From the NCBI GenBank assembly GCA_019419725.1, contig DXZL01000063.1, forward strand, positions 1-8,077: a stretch of DNA of 8,077 bases, written 5' to 3'. Positions 5,902 to 8,077 of this stretch are shown here, in pieces. Within the stretch, counting starts at the first letter, position 1. Each line of letters starts with the position of its first letter. A program made the translations under genes and the position numbers. The notes under the pieces are model-generated. The model made no database searches and was not told the DNA's origin. It saw only the letters and a program-made list of their open reading frames with translations. Origin of the DNA: Veillonella sp. (GTDB taxonomy: Bacteria; Bacillota; Negativicutes; Veillonellales; Veillonellaceae).

Positions 5902-5935
5902 TGTAACCCCGTGGGGCATACATATAAATATTATA
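5902..5935 (-). promoter_or_regulatory. Candidate promoter and GC-rich operator of the arsR-family gene
   Basis: On the minus strand a TATAAT box (5930-5935) would start transcription near 5923. Immediately downstream is an interrupted palindrome: TGTA (5902-5905), CCCC (5907-5910), GGGG (5913-5916), TACA (5919-5922). This C/G block stands out from a very AT-rich surround and overlaps the predicted start, as an autoregulatory operator would. The -35 would fall in the U-tract of the usp terminator and is weak. The assignment is inferred. Confidence 0.35.
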
Positions 5936-5951
5936 TCATTTTTATTATATT

Positions 5952-5987
5952 AAAAAAGAGACTTTGTAAAAACAAAGTCTCTTTTTG
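5952..5987 (-). terminator. Terminator of the universal stress protein gene
   Basis: A perfect 15-bp stem, AAAAAGAGACTTTGT (5953-5967) with ACAAAGTCTCTTTTT (5972-5986), has an AAAA loop. On the minus strand it ends in a run of T, and it lies about 25 nt after the usp stop. It could act in both directions, but no plus-strand gene enters it. Confidence 0.92.
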
Positions 5988-6011
5988 TATCATATCTATA
6001 CAGGATATGAA

Positions 6012-6458
6012 TTATTTAATGATTAATACAGGGCAAGTGGAGTGACTAGTTACATAGCTACTTACGCTCCCCATGAATAAGCCTTTCAATGGACCAAGGC
6101 CACGGCTACCCATTACGATAAGATCAGCATTGTATTTTTTAGCTACTGCCAACAATGCAGGACCAGGGGAGCCAACTTCGAATACGCTTTTAACTTTTAC
6201 ACCTGTAGGAATTTCTTTCACTACATCATTAAGAATTTCTTTACCAGTTTCTTCCATATCTTCCGCAATTTGTTCAGATACGTAGCCACCGGAAATTGGT
6301 GTTTGATCGAAATTGGAAATAGCAGACACAATGTTTGCAACGTGAACAACAATCAATTCAGCATGGTTGCGGTCCGCTACAGCGAGAGCATGTTCCAACG
6401 CACGTTTAGCATTTTCAGAACCATCAGTAGGTACGACAATAGTTTTGTAGGTAACCAT
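6012..6458 (-). CDS. Universal stress protein, UspA family (ATP-binding type)
   Basis: This 148-residue single-domain cytoplasmic protein has the Rossmann-like Usp fold. The N-terminal strand IVVPTDGSENAKRAL (7-21) carries the nucleotide-contacting aspartate D12. The C-terminal GSRGLGPLKGLFMGS (117-131) fits the ATP-binding pattern G-2x-G-9x-G-S exactly, followed by the usual final strand CPVLIIK. The length is standard. Members with this motif bind ATP and are linked to starvation, oxidative or anaerobic stress survival, but the precise role is rarely known. The start has AGGAGGGG at 6464-6471. The gene is transcribed alone: terminator at 5952-5987, promoter candidates at 6514-6541. Confidence 0.93.
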   Translation of the reverse strand: MVTYKTIVVPTDGSENAKRALEHALAVADRNHAELIVVHVANIVSAISNFDQTPISGGYVSEQIAEDMEETGKEILNDVVKEIPTGVKVKSVFEVGSPGPALLAVAKKYNADLIVMGSRGLGPLKGLFMGSVSSYVTSHSTCPVLIIK

Positions 6459-6513
6459 AATAACCCCTCCTATTTCTAATCCCTCAAAGAGGATATGATC
6501 AAAGATCGTTTAG

Positions 6514-6541
6514 CCTATATCATTATATTCTAGACCATCAA
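6514..6541 (-). promoter_or_regulatory. Candidate promoter of the universal stress protein gene
   Basis: On the minus strand TTGATG (6536-6541) and TATAGG (6514-6519) are 16 bp apart. A better -10, TATAAT (6522-6527), is also present but has no matching -35. The region is right; the exact boxes are uncertain. Confidence 0.35.
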
Positions 6542-6544
6542 GGA

Positions 6545-6569
6545 AAACTCCTCTTTTTCTAGAGGATTT
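6545..6569 (-). terminator. Probable terminator of the exported-protein operon
   Basis: TCCTCT (6549-6554) and AGAGGA (6561-6566) form a 6-bp stem with a 6-nt loop. On the minus strand it is followed by GTTTTCC. The stem and U-tract are modest, but it lies about 60 nt after the stop at 6628 and before the usp promoter. Confidence 0.5.
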
Positions 6570-6627
6570 CTTTTATTATAGCACAAATTATACAGAATTA
6601 TACAAATAAAAGAATATTCTGTGTATA

Positions 6628-7899
6628 TTATAACACTTGCGAAGATTGGTTCGTATTCAATGTAGTAGTCAACTTGAATCCATCAAGCACATCGATAAGC
6701 TCTGGTGTGCTAAGGCTTGTGCCTGTTGGGCCAATCATACGAGCCACAGCCACATTGCCTTCATTACCTAAGATAATAGTAGCTGCGAAGGATACTGGTG
6801 CCGCTGCAGATGTATCAGCCGTATTAGGATTCTTCATATGACCTGCCAAGTAGAACATAACATTACCATCGATAATATGCGTTTCATATCTATTGATAGT
6901 TGCCTTATTCACCTCAACTAATTGTTTAAGATAGTAATCACCTAGCATTTGTTTGCCCATCATCGTAGGCATGCCTGTGCTAACTGCTTGTACTGGAATT
7001 GTAAAAGATTCAATATCTAGGCGTACATTATGCTTAGTGAAAGCAATTTTCCCCTTTTCATTAAGACGAGTAAATCCTTTTGGATAATTAAATTTGATTC
7101 CTTCAGCTACGCTAATATCACTAGTGCCAGAGATAAATTGTTTAACACCTTTAATCGTACTAGAACCAGTTTTATTTAATAATTCAAAGGACGGAATCGT
7201 ATGTTCCATCAAGCCTTGTTCCATAAACTCCCCTTGAATAGGAGCATAAGTACTAGCTAAATTATAGCGATGCGTTGGGTCCTTATCCATAATGAATTCC
7301 GCTTCAAATACGGATTGAACAGGCTCTGTAGATGTCATTTCAGCATACGATTTTGGTGTCGTCTTATCCCAACGCGCTGATATAGCCCCTTTCTTATTAA
7401 AGAAGCCACCAACAATATCATTATTTTCAAAGGCATTACTATGTTGACGCCAAATACTCAAGTATTCTTCATCAGACATGCCCTTGATTGGCACACCATA
7501 CCAAGTCGTATTCCATTCCTTTTGAGACACCCCATCTTGCGGTGTATTATTGCGCTTTGTAAAAGACACTGTATAGGAGTCATCTTGAGTTGGACCTGCT
7601 AAGTTGAAAGAATAGCCTTGAATATGCTCACTTTCACTGCGCACATCCATATCCAGTTTAACACCATCTGCTACACGCCAAGGAATCGTAAAGGTATAGC
7701 CATTTTTATAATCCTTAACCACTGTATTCATCGTAGTAGCATAGGATTTATATTGTTCTGGCAAAATAGATGCAGAATCTTTTTGGGAATCTACAATAGC
7801 TAATGGAGTTTCAGGTGTTCCCTGCAAACCTTCCGCCATAATAGAGGTCGTGCCCATAGCCATTACAGCTAATGTGGCAGCAATAAAACGTAACTTCAT
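6628..7899 (-). CDS. Exported protein of unknown function, possible tandem-domain architecture
   Basis: This 423-residue protein is not confidently assigned to a family. It has a Sec signal peptide: MKLR, a hydrophobic core (5-18) and a likely cleavage after A22 (IMA|EG). There is no lipobox or later membrane segment, so it should be periplasmic or secreted. Two segments look related. GYTFTIPWRV (67-76) then VSFTKRN (111-117) resemble GIKFNYPKGF (267-276) then IAFTKHN (285-291). The C-terminus ends TPELIDVLDGFKLTTTL (398-414), recalling PsbP/Mog1/DUF1795-like domains that close with a similar helix and strand. This is inference by eye. The start has AGGAGG at 7904-7909, overlapping the stop of the upstream amino-acid ABC ATPase; the 8-nt gap implies co-transcription. 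Confidence 0.85.
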   Translation of the reverse strand: MKLRFIAATLAVMAMGTTSIMAEGLQGTPETPLAIVDSQKDSASILPEQYKSYATTMNTVVKDYKNGYTFTIPWRVADGVKLDMDVRSESEHIQGYSFNLAGPTQDDSYTVSFTKRNNTPQDGVSQKEWNTTWYGVPIKGMSDEEYLSIWRQHSNAFENNDIVGGFFNKKGAISARWDKTTPKSYAEMTSTEPVQSVFEAEFIMDKDPTHRYNLASTYAPIQGEFMEQGLMEHTIPSFELLNKTGSSTIKGVKQFISGTSDISVAEGIKFNYPKGFTRLNEKGKIAFTKHNVRLDIESFTIPVQAVSTGMPTMMGKQMLGDYYLKQLVEVNKATINRYETHIIDGNVMFYLAGHMKNPNTADTSAAAPVSFAATIILGNEGNVAVARMIGPTGTSLSTPELIDVLDGFKLTTTLNTNQSSQVL

Positions 7900-7907
7900 A
7901 AGACCTC

Positions 7908-8077
7908 CTATAACATATTCTCCAAGAACGCTTTCGTTCTATCGTTCTGTGGATTATTGAAAATTTGCTCTGGTGTACCTTCCTCTTGGATGACACCGTC
8001 GGCCATGAAGATGACACGGTCAGATACTTCACGAGCAAAGTTCATTTCATGAGTTACGATAATCATCGTCATGTGAT
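7908..8077 (-). CDS. Polar amino-acid ABC transporter ATP-binding protein, C-terminal part
   Basis: Only the last 55 residues are inside the window; the 5' part lies beyond the right edge. The fragment contains the switch histidine in MIIVTHEMNFAREVSDRV, then IFMADGVIQEEGTPEQIF and the tail NPQNDRTKAFLENML. These are hallmarks of the GlnQ/HisP/ArtP group of polar amino-acid uptake ATPases. Stop TAG is at 7908-7910. It energises import of an amino acid such as glutamine, cystine or arginine; the substrate cannot be told from the ATPase tail. The stop overlaps the ribosome binding site of the exported-protein gene, so the two are probably translationally linked. Confidence 0.9.
   Translation of the reverse strand, partial: HMTMIIVTHEMNFAREVSDRVIFMADGVIQEEGTPEQIFNNPQNDRTKAFLENML

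Noticed and set aside
7811..8038. A 75-codon minus-strand reading frame near the right edge
   Set aside because: It overlaps the GlnQ-type ATPase tail and the signal peptide of the exported protein in another frame; its translation resembles no protein.
1..8077. CRISPR array, tRNA or rRNA
   Set aside because: No regularly spaced direct repeats, tRNA cloverleaf or rRNA signature was seen on either strand.

Overview
The window is AT-rich DNA from a low-GC bacterium with Firmicutes-type expression signals (AGGAGG ribosome binding sites, U-tract hairpin terminators, TTGACA/TATAAT-type promoters). Gene content and protein style suggest a Negativicutes organism such as Veillonella. That is an inference; no rRNA or marker gene is present to prove it.

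Layout. (1) 1-302: two TPP (thiamine pyrophosphate) riboswitches stand back to back with divergent promoters between them. The left one reads leftward into a gene beyond the window edge. The right one ends in an intrinsic terminator and controls cytX (327-1520), a hydroxymethylpyrimidine transporter of the NCS1 family. (2) 1521-1782: intergenic, with a nested hairpin at 1621-1714 whose core resembles IS3-family insertion sequence ends. (3) 1783-3997, minus strand: a compact modA-modB-modC molybdate ABC importer operon. Its ModC is short and lacks the C-terminal MOP/TOBE domain. Upstream of modA are a perfect 16-bp palindrome at the promoter and a leader that can fold into a closed multi-hairpin structure. 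(4) 4376-5365, plus strand: an AEC-family (auxin efflux carrier/malate permease type) transporter followed by a strong bidirectional terminator. (5) 5539-5829, minus: a small ArsR/SmtB repressor with a complete CzrA-type alpha-5 zinc site but no metal-transport partner in view. (6) 6012-6458, minus: an ATP-binding-type universal stress protein with its own terminator. (7) 6628-7899, minus: a 423-residue exported protein of unknown function. It lies 8 nt downstream of (8) the C-terminal 55 residues of a polar amino-acid ABC transporter ATPase (GlnQ type), cut by the right edge.

Together this is a nutrient-acquisition neighbourhood: thiamine-precursor salvage under TPP control, molybdate uptake, a probable organic-acid carrier and amino-acid uptake. 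A metal-responsive repressor and a stress protein lie among them. The least described items are the modA leader with its palindrome, the two-segment exported protein, and the IS-like hairpin between cytX and modC.
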